Positions 10,660 to 20,223 of a stretch of DNA of 64,000 nt are shown here, piece after piece (position 1 is the first letter of the stretch; each line of letters opens with the position of its first letter). This DNA comes from Zopfochytrium polystomum. Lineage: Eukaryota > Chytridiomycota > Chytridiomycetes > Chytridiales > Chytridiaceae. Made by a program: the position numbers and the translations under genes. The stretch lies in the NCBI GenBank assembly GCA_025765615.1, contig JAIVFJ010000267.1:1-64000 (forward strand), in the 5' to 3' direction. The notes below the pieces were generated by a model. The model was not told the DNA's origin. It did not search any database and worked only from the letters and a program-made list of their open reading frames with translations.

Positions 10660-11536
10660 TTGGCAGTGGCTCACTCTCCCATGCGCATTGTGAGAACGAT
10701 AACTGACAGTCAAAATAGGTTCAGGTCCATCTTGTGCCTCTTGCTGCTAATCAGTCAGTTCTGCCTAACATCAGCAAGTCTCTGGTTGCCTTGCTTACAA
10801 GCCAGAATCTTCCCAGCAAGTATGCTTTGGGCTCTTTTATTTCCTGCGGGCACGATGTTGTGCGAAAGAAAGTTTGTTGCCACTACCATCTGGAATCTGT
10901 GCCATGTGCTTCCCTCGTTCAGGAAGTTGTGTGATGTGGCTCGTGCCGACGATTTGTGCTCACCATCAAAACATTTGGTGGTATTGATGGAGTGAGAAGT
11001 TTTTCAGGAGCAGCCAAGTCAACACCAACAACTTTCAGCTTGTGATGAAAGTTGTTCTGGCTACCAAAGAGCCCATCACACAAGATGTCATTGCAGAGAT
11101 TCTTGCTGTCCCCTCACATGTCGTTGGGCAAGTTCTTGTGGAGGCAAGTATTCTTCCTTCTTGACTCCTAATTTGTGAACCACATCACCTAACGTTCTTT
11201 TTTTTAAAATTTATGGCATTTTGGACATCAGTGATCAAGAAAAGTGAAAGTATGCACAAGATTCTTTCAGACCACCCGGTATCAAGCATGAGAGGTGCAG
11301 ATCGTCAGTTTTACATCAGTCTGGGAGAGGTCAGAAAAGAAATTTCTCCATCATGCTTGAGGATCAGCCACTTGAATCTGTTGAGAACAAGTATGAAGCC
11401 CTAAATGCGAAGAATGCAAAAGCGGAGTACGCTTTCAAGTTTTAGGTGTGTCATCTGGGGGAAATCGGCCATGATGCGTTTAGTGAGAGTGCGGAGTGGA
11501 GGGAGTTTCCCACATCAGACAAGTCAGGACCTGCAG
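10660..11536 (+). pseudogene. Decayed NACHT-type gene segment (5' part of a NACHT-ankyrin locus)
   Basis: In one frame near 11030-11160 the translation KVVLATKEPITQDVIAEILAVP resembles the winged-helix stretch after fungal NACHT domains (a run like ARRPLTVDEIAELLGLP). About 60 codons later DRQFYISLGEVRKE followed by SPSCLRISHL resembles the FYVD-H...CL..M block that usually follows. Frames are broken by stops and shifts, and the segment ends at the target-site duplication of the LTR element. Ankyrin repeats resume right after that element at 15497. I infer one original NACHT-ankyrin gene, now a pseudogene. The NACHT assignment is tentative. Confidence 0.4.
11532..11536 (+). repeat. Target site duplication TGCAG (left)
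   Basis: TGCAG directly precedes the 5' LTR and is repeated exactly at 15492-15496 after the 3' LTR, the 5-bp duplication expected for Ty3/Gypsy integration. Confidence 0.95.
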
Positions 11537-11889
11537 TGTTATGAATCACCCTCTGGAAACCTCTGGAACCTTCCAGAACATTCCTTCATGGAACCTTCTG
11601 GAACCTTCTGGAACCTTCTAGAACATTCCTTCATGGAACCTTGTGGAACCTTCTGGAACCTTCTTTGCTTTCCTGACTTGTCTTGTTGTCATTGGTATCA
11701 TTGGTATCATTGTATTACTAATTGCTCTTTCTGGAACATTCTTTGAGTCTTGACAAGGAACATTCTCAAAAGGTATAAAAGGGGGATGGGGAACCTGTCC
11801 CATCCCTCAAGTGAATTATTGTTTCCAATACAATCATCACTCCTCTCAGTTCCTTGTCTGCCTTGTCCTGTCCTGCCCTGTTCCTGACA
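11537..11889 (+). repeat. 5' LTR
   Basis: 353 bp, TG...CA termini. The U3 part is dominated by CTGGAACCTT-type short repeats (GGAACCTTCTGGAACCTTCTAGAACATTCC), reminiscent of heat-shock-element spacing of GAA/TTC units. A TATA box (TATAAAA) lies at 11774-11780. The predicted transcript start at about 11809 coincides with AAGTGAATTAT, the self-primer. Confidence 0.93.
11774..11780 (+). promoter_or_regulatory. LTR TATA box
   Basis: TATAAAA, 35 bp upstream of AAGTGAATTAT at 11809; the same box is at 15376-15382 in the 3' LTR. The spacing fits a transcript beginning with the self-primer sequence. Confidence 0.8.
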
Positions 11890-11891
11890 TC

Positions 11892-11902
11892 ATAATTCAC
11901 TT
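11892..11902 (+). promoter_or_regulatory. Self-primed primer-binding site
   Basis: ATAATTCACTT begins two bases after the LTR end and is the exact reverse complement of AAGTGAATTAT at 11809-11819 in the LTR, near the expected 5' end of the transcript. An 11-nt match between RNA 5' end and PBS is the hallmark of Tf1-type self-priming. No match to a tRNA 3' end is needed. The 2-nt offset agrees with removal of two bases by integrase. Confidence 0.82.
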
Positions 11903-11929
11903 CACCCTCTCCTACTACTCTCTGCCATC

Positions 11930-12853
11930 ATGTCTGACCCAAACAACACCTTCCCTGATGCAACTGCCTTCCAAGCCTTGATGGACCAATTACAAGCCCT
12001 TTCAAGACAGACACACCAACTTCAAGAACAAGTCCTTCACCAGCAGCGCCAGCTTCAACAACAACTTCACCAACAAGAACATCAAGCTCTTCCCCTGCCC
12101 CAAGCCAACCAAGCAAGAGAGCCCAAGGTTCCCAGCCCTGACAAGTTCACTGGGCTGGCCAAAGACCTTAGGAACTTTATGGCCACTGTGGAGAATGTCA
12201 TCCTTCTCCAACCTTCAAGATTTCCCAGTGAGCAAGTCAAGGTTCTTTTCACAAGCACCCTCCTGTCTGGTGAAGCTCAATCATGGTACAGATCTCTCCC
12301 AAGCACACCCACCACCCTGCAAGAACTCTGGGAGGGGCTGGAGGCTACCTTTGGTGACCCCTACGCATCTTGGACAGCAAGATCCAAGCTCAAGCATATC
12401 AAGCAAGGAAAGCAATCTTGTGTGGCCTACACCAACCAATTCAAGCAACTAGCCAGAGACTCTGGATACAATGATGCAGCTCTGATGGAGCTGTACCATG
12501 ATGGTCTCCATGAGTCCATCCAAGACATGCTCTCCCAGTCTCTGCACATCCCTGAGACCTTGGAAGAGTACATTCTCCTTGCCATCAAGATTGACAACAG
12601 ACTCTACTCCAAGAGGCTGAAGCAAAGACAAGTAGGAACTACATCAAGGCTTACCCCAGCCCCTCAAGCTCTTACAGTTCCTGAACCCATGCAAGTGGAT
12701 GCAGTTGAGACACTTCCTAAGGGTCCTCTGAGCCAAGAGGAGAAAACAAGGAGGGCCCAGCAGGGACTGTGTTTCTACTGTGGCTCCAAGGAGCATGCTG
12801 TCAAGGACTGCCCAAGGAAGAAGCACCCAAACTCCCAGGTCCAGGCTCACTGA
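11930..12853 (+). CDS. gag: Gag polyprotein of the LTR element
   Basis: The 307-residue product starts at the ATG at 11930 (MSDPNNTFP). The N-terminal 60 residues are a Gln-rich coiled-coil (QLQEQVLHQQRQLQQQ). The central capsid-like domain contains FTGLAKDLRNFMATVEN, SWYRSLPST and AYTNQFKQLARDSGY, typical of Ty3/Gypsy Gag. A CCHC zinc knuckle (CFYCGSKEHAVKDC) lies near the C-terminus. It overlaps the pol frame by 85 nt. A slippery heptamer, C-CCA-AAC in the gag frame, lies at 12826-12832, 18 nt before the gag stop codon. Confidence 0.92.
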   Translation: MSDPNNTFPDATAFQALMDQLQALSRQTHQLQEQVLHQQRQLQQQLHQQEHQALPLPQANQAREPKVPSPDKFTGLAKDLRNFMATVENVILLQPSRFPSEQVKVLFTSTLLSGEAQSWYRSLPSTPTTLQELWEGLEATFGDPYASWTARSKLKHIKQGKQSCVAYTNQFKQLARDSGYNDAALMELYHDGLHESIQDMLSQSLHIPETLEEYILLAIKIDNRLYSKRLKQRQVGTTSRLTPAPQALTVPEPMQVDAVETLPKGPLSQEEKTRRAQQGLCFYCGSKEHAVKDCPRKKHPNSQVQAH

Positions 12854-12871
12854 GGGGCAATTCCCTGGACC
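12826..12871 (+). promoter_or_regulatory. Programmed -1 ribosomal frameshift site between gag and pol
   Basis: The heptamer CCCAAAC (12826-12832) fits X-XXY-YYZ in the gag frame (codons CCA AAC). Five bases later an 8-bp perfect stem can form between GGTCCAGG (12838-12845) and CCTGGACC (12864-12871), with an 18-nt loop that holds the gag stop codon. Pol is in the -1 frame, as this signal would produce. Confidence 0.75.
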
Positions 12872-15138
12872 CTCCTCCAAGCTGCCCCTGTTTCATCACC
12901 ACCACCAGCACCACAAACACCTCAGATTCCAAGCCCCACCAACTCACCATGGATGTCAAGATTCAACTCTCACCCAAGTCAAACATCACAACCAAGGCCC
13001 TTATAGACTCTGGATCATCCTGCAACATCATTGATGCCACCCTTGCCAAGTCTTGTGCCATTCCTACGATCAAGAAATCCACACCCCTCAAGGTCCACTT
13101 TGCCAATCATGCTCTGTTCAAGGAAATCAGCCATGAAACCAAGCTAAACCTCCACATCCAAGACTTTCCACCATCCATGGTCAACCTGGAAGTATTGAAT
13201 CTTGGCTCACCCACATTCTCTGTCATCCTGGGATTACCATGGCTGCAAGCCCAGAACCCTGACATTGATTGGGTCACTGGTCAAGTCCAACCTCCACCAA
13301 TTGGAACAGTCACCCAAAACTCAAGTCAAGCCTCCAAGTCTCATGCTCTCAAGTCCCTGATTCAAGGTTCTCAGCCTAGTATCCAAGGTCAACCACAAAT
13401 GACAGCTCCAGTATCAGCCTGCAGCTCACAGATCCCAGCCAAGATTCAAATTTCACAGTTCACAGTTCATAGTCAAGATTCCAGTACAGCTCATAGAGCT
13501 CACAGTCATGGCCAAGTCTGTAGTTCACAGAACCCACAGTCAAAGATTCAAGTACCACAGTTCACAGTCCAAATTCAAGATTCAAGCTCCACAGCTCACA
13601 GTCTTTGCCAAGAACAGAACCCTCAGTCAAAGATTCAAGAATCGCAGTTCCCAGTCAAGAATTCAAGCCCCCCCACTGATGAGCACAGAAGGACAGACCT
13701 TGCACCTGAAGGGGGAGATGGTTTCACCCCACCATCCAAGACACACCTTTCACTGTTTCCTGACAGTGTGTGGGCCCATGCTATTTCCAAGGACCCCAAG
13801 CCTCACAAGATTCAAATCAGCCAAGAGGAGGAAAAACTTGAGATACTCAAGACAAGGCATGATGCAGCAACAGCTGGACACCCAGGAGAGCACAAGACAT
13901 ATGAGCTTGTTTCCAGAGACTTCTACTGGCCAGGCATGAGGAAGTACATCAAGAACTATGTCAGCAGCTGTGAAACCTGTCAAAGAAACAAATCCAGCAG
14001 ACACAAGCCCTATGGACTTCTGGAGCCCCTCCCAATCGCCATCAGCCCTTGGTCATCAATATCCATGGACTTCATTGTGAAACTTCCCCCATCCCATGGA
14101 TTTGACTCTATCCTTGTTGTCATCTGCAGAAGGACAAAGTTGGCCCATTTTATCCCCTGCACTGAGAATATAGATGCACAAGGAACAACAGACCTGTTTT
14201 TGCAGCACATATTCAGGCTCCATGGGCTGCCTCAGTCAATCATCAGTGACAGAGGACCTCAGTTCAGATCTCAATTTTGGAAAGCACTCACAGCAGCCCT
14301 TGGAATCAAGTCTCAACTGTCAACTGCTTATCACCCTCAGACTGATGGACAAACAGAAAGAACAAACCAGACTCTGGAGCAGTATTTGAGGTGCTATGTC
14401 AGCTATCAACAGGATGATTGGCCCACCCTCCTTCCACTGGCAGAATTTGCTCTCAACAATTCTCTCCACTCAAGCACCCAGCTATCTCCTTTCTTTGCAA
14501 CCTATGGCTTCAATCCAAGAGGAGATCTTCTGGGACAAGAGACCCTATCCAATGTCCAAGCTCCTGCTGCGGCTTCACACTTACATAAGCTCAAGATCAT
14601 CAGCACCTTCCTGGACTCCACCCTGAAGCAAGCCCAAGAAGATGCCTCAAGATTTGCCAACACTCACAGAATGGACCATGACCTTGCTGTGGGTCAGCAA
14701 GTTTGGCTTCTGAGGAAGAACTTGCAGACCAAAAGACCAAGTCCCAAGCTAGACAACCTCAAGTTGGGTCCTTTCAAGATCTTGGAGCAAATCAATCCAG
14801 TTACCTTCAAGCTGGATCTCCCTGCATCCATGAAGATCCACCCAGTTTTCCATGTCAGCCTTTTAGAGAAGTTTGTGGCCAATTCCATTCCAGGCAGAGT
14901 TGTTCCTCCTCCTCCTCCAGTTGAGGTAGAAGGTGAAGAGGAATTTGAGGTTGAACAAATCTTGGATGCCAAGTGGTTTGGAAGGACACTCAAGTTCCTT
15001 GTTAAGTGGAAAGGTTACTCAGATGCTGACAACACCTGGGAGCCTGAGTCAAACCTCACTCACTGCCAAGACCTTCTGCTCGAGTTCAAGACCAGGTACC
15101 CCACCAAGTTGCAGAAGAGGCCTAAAAGGGGGAGATGA
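12833..15138 (+). CDS. pol: Pol polyprotein: protease - Ser/Gln repeats - integrase - chromodomain (no RT/RNase H)
   Basis: The frame is open from 12769 and is probably entered by -1 frameshifting at 12826-12832. The retropepsin-like active site ALIDSGSSCN lies near 13000, followed by LGLPWLQAQNPDIDW. From about 13310 to 13800 comes a Ser/Gln/His-rich region with direct repeats (SQFTVHSQDSS, PQFTVQIQDSS), where RT and RNase H should be; no YxDD motif is present. Integrase follows: an H-x3-H/C-x2-C zinc finger (HPGEH ... CETC), a catalytic core with Asp in MDFIVKLPP, Asp in ISDRGPQF and Glu in DGQTERTNQ. A chromodomain (FEVEQILDAKW ... FLVKWKGYS ... NTWEP) ends the protein. The TGA stop at 15136-15138 abuts the 3' LTR. 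Confidence 0.9.
15124..15135 (+). promoter_or_regulatory. Polypurine tract
   Basis: AAAAGGGGGAGA ends three bases before the 3' LTR and would prime plus-strand synthesis. Confidence 0.85.
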
Positions 15139-15491
15139 TGTTATGAATCACCCTCTGGAAACCTCTGGAACCTTCCAGAACATTCCTTCATGGAACCTTC
15201 TGGAACCTTCTGGAACCTTCTAGAACATTCCTTCATGGAACCTTGTGGAACCTTCTGGAACCTTCTTTGCTTTCCTGACTTGTCTTGTTGTCATTGGTAT
15301 CATTGGTATCATTGTATTACTAATTGCTCTTTCTGGAACATTCTTTGAGTCTTGACAAGGAACATTCTCAAAAGGTATAAAAGGGGGATGGGGAACCTGT
15401 CCCATCCCTCAAGTGAATTATTGTTTCCAATACAATCATCACTCCTCTCAGTTCCTTGTCTGCCTTGTCCTGTCCTGCCCTGTTCCTGACA
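15139..15491 (+). repeat. 3' LTR
   Basis: 353 bp, same ends and apparently the same sequence as the 5' LTR over its whole length. It is followed by TGCAG, the right-hand target site duplication, at 15492-15496. Confidence 0.93.
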
Positions 15492-15496
15492 TGCAG
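15492..15496 (+). repeat. Target site duplication TGCAG (right)
   Basis: Exact repeat of 11532-11536 after the 3' LTR. Confidence 0.95.
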
Positions 15497-16869
15497 CATT
15501 GTGCATTGTAATCATGCTGAAGAAAGACTGGCTTATTCAAAGCCTTCTTTGACCTGGAGGTGGCAAAGTGCTTGTCAGAGAGGTGAGAGGACTGAAAGTG
15601 TTTTCTTCCACACCACTGCATGAGGCTGCAAAGAGAGGATTGGCAGCCGCTTGTGAACCACTGATTGAGCACGACGCTGAAGATCCTAATTGCAGGGACC
15701 CTTGGGATGACAAAAGTCAGTATGGCGAAGGAAACAAGACTCCTTTGATGATTGCAGCGAAAGGAGGATTTGTGTGAACTATTCAGATCCTACTCAAGAT
15801 GGGTGCAGACCCAAAATTGGTGGATGCATATGGTTTTTCAAGGCACTTGCAATTAGTAGCTGGAAAGGCAGCCAGGTCAGTCAGTTAAACTTATTTAATC
15901 AATCAACAGAAAATTAATCATAGGTATATTCAGACAGGAGACAGTACAAAATAGGACTTTTTAACGCACCCCCATGATGAAGAGAAAAATGCTTGAATGG
16001 TTTCTCCTTCACAGGATGCCACTTGATGAGGCTGATGAATGTGAAAGGACACCTCTCCACGTTGCTTGCAAAAACGGACATTTAAAAGTGGTGAAGTGGT
16101 CGTTGCAGGAAGGTGCCACTGTGAATGCTGAAGACAGCAGCAAGTCCACTCCACTCCACTTTGCAACTTCAAATGCCATTTGGAAGTAGTGAAGCAGTTG
16201 TTACACGAAGGTGCAACTGTGATTACTGAGGATACGCTAAAGTGGTTGCCTCTCCTGTCTGCATCCCAGAATGGACATTTGGAGGTGGCAAAGACGTTGC
16301 TGCTGAAAGGTGCCTTTGTGAATGCTGAGAGCAATCACAAGTCCACTGCACTTCATACTGCATTGCAGAATGGCCATTTGAAGTGACCAAGTGGTTGGTC
16401 CAGGAAGGGTCCACTGTAAATGCTGAAGAGAAGGGCAAGTGGACTACGCTCCACCGCTCCACTTTGCATCGCAGAATGGTCATTTAGGGGCGGTCAAGTT
16501 GTTGTTGCAGGAAGGTGACACTATGAATGCTGAAACAAGGAAAAAGTGGACACCACTTCACTCTGCTTCTCAAAATGGCCATTTAGAAGTGGTCAAGTGG
16601 TTGTTGCAGTGAGGTGCCAATGTGAATGCTGAGAACGAGGACACATGCACTCCGCTGCTGATTGCATGCCAGACACCTGCCTGTGCCTTAGATGGGAAAA
16701 CATCTCGTTTGTTCATGCAAGGAAAGGGCAATATGAGCTTGTGAATTTGCTTCAAACTTGTGGAGAACTACGGTGGCACGACAACGAAGCAGCAGGAGGA
16801 GGTGACAAGCCTGCTGCAACTAAGTCTGCGAGTGACGGTGGCAAAGGCAAGATAATGAGAGATTGGTAA
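15497..16869 (+). pseudogene. Ankyrin-repeat pseudogene (3' part of the NACHT-ankyrin-like locus)
   Basis: At least six ankyrin repeats are readable across several frames: TPLHEAAKRGL, TPLMIAAKGGF, TPLHVACKNGHLKVVKWSLQEGA, TPLHFATSN, LLSASQNGHLEVAKTLLLKGA, TALHTALQNGHLK, PLHSASQNGHLEVVKWLLQ and TPLLIACQ. Consecutive repeats switch frame and are broken by stop codons, for example after FATSNAIWK and after VVKWLLQ. The C-terminal tail GGGDKPAATKSASDGGKGK is Lys/Gly-rich. The order of repeats fits one ancestral gene interrupted upstream by the retrotransposon. Frame loss in the repeats shows decay was not caused only by that insertion. Confidence 0.8.
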
Positions 16870-17314
16870 AGAGTTGTTGAGAAAAATGGCGTGTTGAACA
16901 AATGACGTCGACGGAGAAACCCACTCCACCAGCCAAAAAAAAGGTACGGCTAAACGGACCTATGAACTTTGCACCCCCCCTGGTTTTTTTTGTTTATTGT
17001 CCTTCCGGACGAGAAGGATTTTGACACAATTGCTCCTTCGCGTCTCTATTGGAAATGGAGGGCCACTTGATACACTCAAACGCGCCGAGGAGGTCGTTTG
17101 TCGTAATCTCCAAGAATTTCTTAAGTACTGCGTGGTTTCCTTCGATTCGCGATGTGACGGTGGGCCCAAAATGAAGCAAAATGAAGGTGTGCATCTGTGC
17201 AAACTTCCCCGAAGCGCTCTTTCAGATCCAACCACCTTTCGAGATAACGAACTGCGGCGGGCCATTTTTCGCCCTGTGATTGGCGAAAGTTCACGACAAG
17301 TTAAATTCGACCTC

Positions 17315-17645
17315 AGTTTTGCAGCGGCAAAGATGTGCCCATTCCTTTATAAATGTGTCGAAGTCTTCTTTTTCGGGTATAATTGGCTTGACTTTGGCGA
17401 GGATGGGGGAAGTGTTCATATGGGCAAAGGGTCCGTTTTGCCGTACCCAAAAAAAAGGGAGGAGGTCGACCAGCCCGCGGCCGCTGGCTGCGACGAGAGA
17501 CGCCGAGGGGATCGAGAAGAGCGCAAGGGCTTGAGTGTCGCTGTGGCGATACAGGGTGGCGAGGATGAAGCCCTCGGAGCCAGGGAGGTACGTACAGATC
17601 GACAGTATTGCATCGAGGACGAGGGGTGGGGGATACCGCATTTTT
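17315..17645 (-). pseudogene. Truncated copy of the ankyrin-like/GATA gene N-terminus
   Basis: The minus-strand translation MRYPPPLVLDAILSICTYLP ... TLYRHSDTQALALFSIPSAS ... AASGRGLVDLL is nearly the same as residues 1-60 of the intact gene at 17886-19682 and then diverges into unrelated sequence (FFWVRQNGPFAHM). It is a partial tandem copy lying just downstream of the intact gene on the same strand. Confidence 0.8.
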
Positions 17646-17885
17646 TTGTTCCGCTCCGTCTGAGCACAATGTGAAAAACTGTTACTCGGTTGGTTGGTGC
17701 TTGGCGACTTTCGCGCCACGTAGAACCCATGCAGTGCGAACCAAGCACCGTCGGCGGATGCGGCCGACGATAGGTATGAGGATGCCAACTGGTGCAATGA
17801 TCCCCAGACAATGAGACGGAATCAATTGATCGCGATCAAGAGATAAGAGAACGATTTTATTGAAGCAACGGGAAGGGAGATTTCT

Positions 17886-19682
17886 TCAGCACACTCTGAG
17901 CATTTGGGTCACTTGTCGGAGACGTTTCAAATAATGATTTGCTTCGACGACAAAGCGTTTCATTTGCGGAGCCCCGCTGTTCAGCCACACCGCAGGCATT
18001 TCCAAACCGTTCCTTCTAAACCACTCCAGATCTTGCAAGTTCCATCGCGGCATCTTCCCGTGCTTCCACTTCGAGCCGCAAGCGTTGCATAATGAATTCG
18101 GACCCAGTGGCCCCTTACGCCACAAGGGCGTGGTAGTTGTGTGACAATTCGTGCACCGCATTCCTGAGGTCCGCGTAGTGGACATGCTGTTGATCACATC
18201 ATGCTCGCTTGCTTTAAAAAGCAGCCCTGTTTTTTGACTGGCTTCCTGCTCATACCACCACTGGAGCGCATCCACTTTGTCTTGTCCAGGAGCTGATAAG
18301 ATGGCCACGTCGACACTGGTTGGCAACGCGACATCAAAACCGCTATTTTCCCACCATTTCAGTAGCCGATGGCAGCGACGGCTTCTATGCATCACTCCCT
18401 TCTTGCTCGGCGAAGAGTCGAAAACGAAGGGAATCCCGCTGTTTTTCCACCATTCCAAGACCTCAACGCTTCCACAGTGGCACGCCAACTCCGCCATCCT
18501 TTCTGTCAATGCCAACCGGAACCCATTGCTGTGCAGCCACTGTAAAAGAGTCGGATGATTGTGCTCGAACGCACGCTCGATAATGCCGACAAGTGCTTCG
18601 CCATCAGGCGTGAAACCGCTCTTGAGCAGCATCTCGAACACAGCACTGTTGCCGTTCGTAGCAGCGTCCAGGAAATTCAGCCTCGTTGGACGGCGCTCAA
18701 CTCCACAATCCCACCAGAACTCTAGAAGTTCGGCTTGACCACGGCCATAAGCTTCGCAAGCGTAACGAGAGGATTTGCAGACGGGACTGTCTGACATCAT
18801 CCTCCACCAACGGAGAACCTGAACGTTTCCATGAGCATTCGCAAGCTCGACGAGGCCTTCCCAAGAAGTGACCACGCTGTTGTCACGCAGCCACTGCAAA
18901 ACTCTCAACTGGCCGTACTTGCACGCAACCCTCAGCGTTTGCAAGCCAAGCGAGGCTCGAAGGCGCCTCCTCCGCTCGAGGTGGCGCAACTGCAAATCTT
19001 CGTCTGCAAAGTCCGCCTCCATGATCGATTCCAAGGGCACGCCATTCGCCTCGCACCAGCGCACGACGCCGGCGTGGTTCGCCTCTGCCGCAGCGCTCAC
19101 GGCACTCGGCTCGATTTCGAACAAGTCCAGGCAGTGGTCGCGGCACCACTGCAGAATAGCGACGTAGCCGTTTTCGCAGGTACTTTGGACCGCACCGGAC
19201 AGAAGGGACATGGGAAAGCCGGGGCTCTTGAGTTGCGTCCGCCACCACGCAAAGACGTGAATGTGGCATGCCCCACCGGCGCGGAGGAGCGCCGCGTGCA
19301 CGGTGGCGAGATACGCCTCGTTCGGCGAGCCTGCAAAAGCAGAGCTGCCGGAAGGCATGGCGTCGATGTCCCACCACTCGAGGCGCAGCTCGGATCCGTC
19401 TGATCTCCGTACTGTTCGCGAGTGAAGCGTCCACAGGATGGCGTCGAGCGGCGCAGCGATGGATCCGATGCGGATTGTGGCGTGCTCCACGCGGAACGCC
19501 AGGAGGTCGACCAGGCCGCGGCCGCTGGCTGCAACGAGAGAAGCTGAGGGGATCGAGAAGAGCGCAAGGGCCTGCGTGCGGCTGTGGCGGTACAGGGTGG
19601 CGAGGAGGAAGCGATCGGGGCCCGGGAGGTACGTGCAGATCGAGAGTATTGCGTCGAGGACGAGGTGTGGCGGCGACCGCAT
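17886..19682 (-). CDS. W-rich ankyrin-like repeat protein with C-terminal GATA zinc finger
   Basis: The single-exon 598-residue product starts at the ATG at 19682. The N-terminus (HLVLDAILSICTYL) resembles an F-box-like helix, which is inference. Residues 100-470 hold about ten degenerate repeats with tryptophan pairs: LEWWDIDA, LQWCRDH, VRWCEANGVP, LQWLRDNS, LRWWRMM, LEFWWDCG, LQWLHSNG, LEWWKNSGIP, LKWWENSG and LQWWYEQ. At about residues 509-535 is a canonical GATA-type finger: CTNC, then TTTTPLWRKGPLG, then LCNAC (C-x2-C-x17-18-C-x2-C). A short basic tail follows. The finger implies DNA binding in the nucleus; the repeats imply protein binding. Truncated copies flank the gene on both sides, so the locus has undergone tandem duplication and decay. 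Confidence 0.88.
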   Translation of the reverse strand: MRSPPHLVLDAILSICTYLPGPDRFLLATLYRHSRTQALALFSIPSASLVAASGRGLVDLLAFRVEHATIRIGSIAAPLDAILWTLHSRTVRRSDGSELRLEWWDIDAMPSGSSAFAGSPNEAYLATVHAALLRAGGACHIHVFAWWRTQLKSPGFPMSLLSGAVQSTCENGYVAILQWCRDHCLDLFEIEPSAVSAAAEANHAGVVRWCEANGVPLESIMEADFADEDLQLRHLERRRRLRASLGLQTLRVACKYGQLRVLQWLRDNSVVTSWEGLVELANAHGNVQVLRWWRMMSDSPVCKSSRYACEAYGRGQAELLEFWWDCGVERRPTRLNFLDAATNGNSAVFEMLLKSGFTPDGEALVGIIERAFEHNHPTLLQWLHSNGFRLALTERMAELACHCGSVEVLEWWKNSGIPFVFDSSPSKKGVMHRSRRCHRLLKWWENSGFDVALPTSVDVAILSAPGQDKVDALQWWYEQEASQKTGLLFKASEHDVINSMSTTRTSGMRCTNCHTTTTPLWRKGPLGPNSLCNACGSKWKHGKMPRWNLQDLEWFRRNGLEMPAVWLNSGAPQMKRFVVEANHYLKRLRQVTQMLRVC

Positions 19683-20223
19683 TTTGCTTGCTTGCTGTGT
19701 CTGCGTGTTTCAACCTTGCCCTGCTGACCATTAACGATATCACTGCTCAAGCGGTGAAAACGAGAACGAACACCTCCTGATGCCAATCCACTCGTTCGAA
19801 GTACAGTCAATTCCACAGACGCCGCTTGGCAACGACACCATTCGCAACACTAGCATTCGCCATTCCAGTTGCTCGTCATCAGAATGGTAATAAACATGCA
19901 TGTTCATGACAGCAAAAGTGTTGCTAATTTGCGGTTGACAACCGGAAGTCTGATGTTGCGAGATGGGGTTAGTTTCGATGAGTTTAGGGTGGTAGCCGGT
20001 GGTTGGTACCTGTCAGACACTCCCCTTGTTCATCATACACTTTATTCAAAAATTGGAGAAGGAAACCCTCCAAATCGACACCACGGTACAAACGAGAGGT
20101 TTGCGAATGATCCTAAAAAATTACGCTGCATCACTGATCCCGACGGTTGCCAATATCCATAAAGTGCTCTGCTTCGATGGGTGAATCGGCGAATTTGCGG
20201 CCACGGGTCGTCCAGCCCACCAA

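Larger units (their letters stand above)
11537..15491 (+). mobile_element. Complete non-autonomous Ty3/Gypsy chromovirus-type LTR retrotransposon lacking RT/RNase H
   Basis: The element is 3955 bp. Two 353-bp LTRs (11537-11889 and 15139-15491) begin TGTTATG and end CTGACA and look identical base for base. A 5-bp TSD (TGCAG) flanks it. Between them lie a self-primer-type PBS (11892-11902), a gag frame, a pol frame shifted by -1, and a polypurine tract (15124-15135, AAAAGGGGGAGA). Pol has aspartic protease, integrase and a C-terminal chromodomain but no reverse transcriptase or RNase H: about 180 codons of Ser/Gln-rich repeats occupy that place. The identical LTRs indicate a very recent insertion, presumably mobilised by an autonomous relative. 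It sits inside a decayed NACHT-ankyrin-like locus. Confidence 0.93.
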
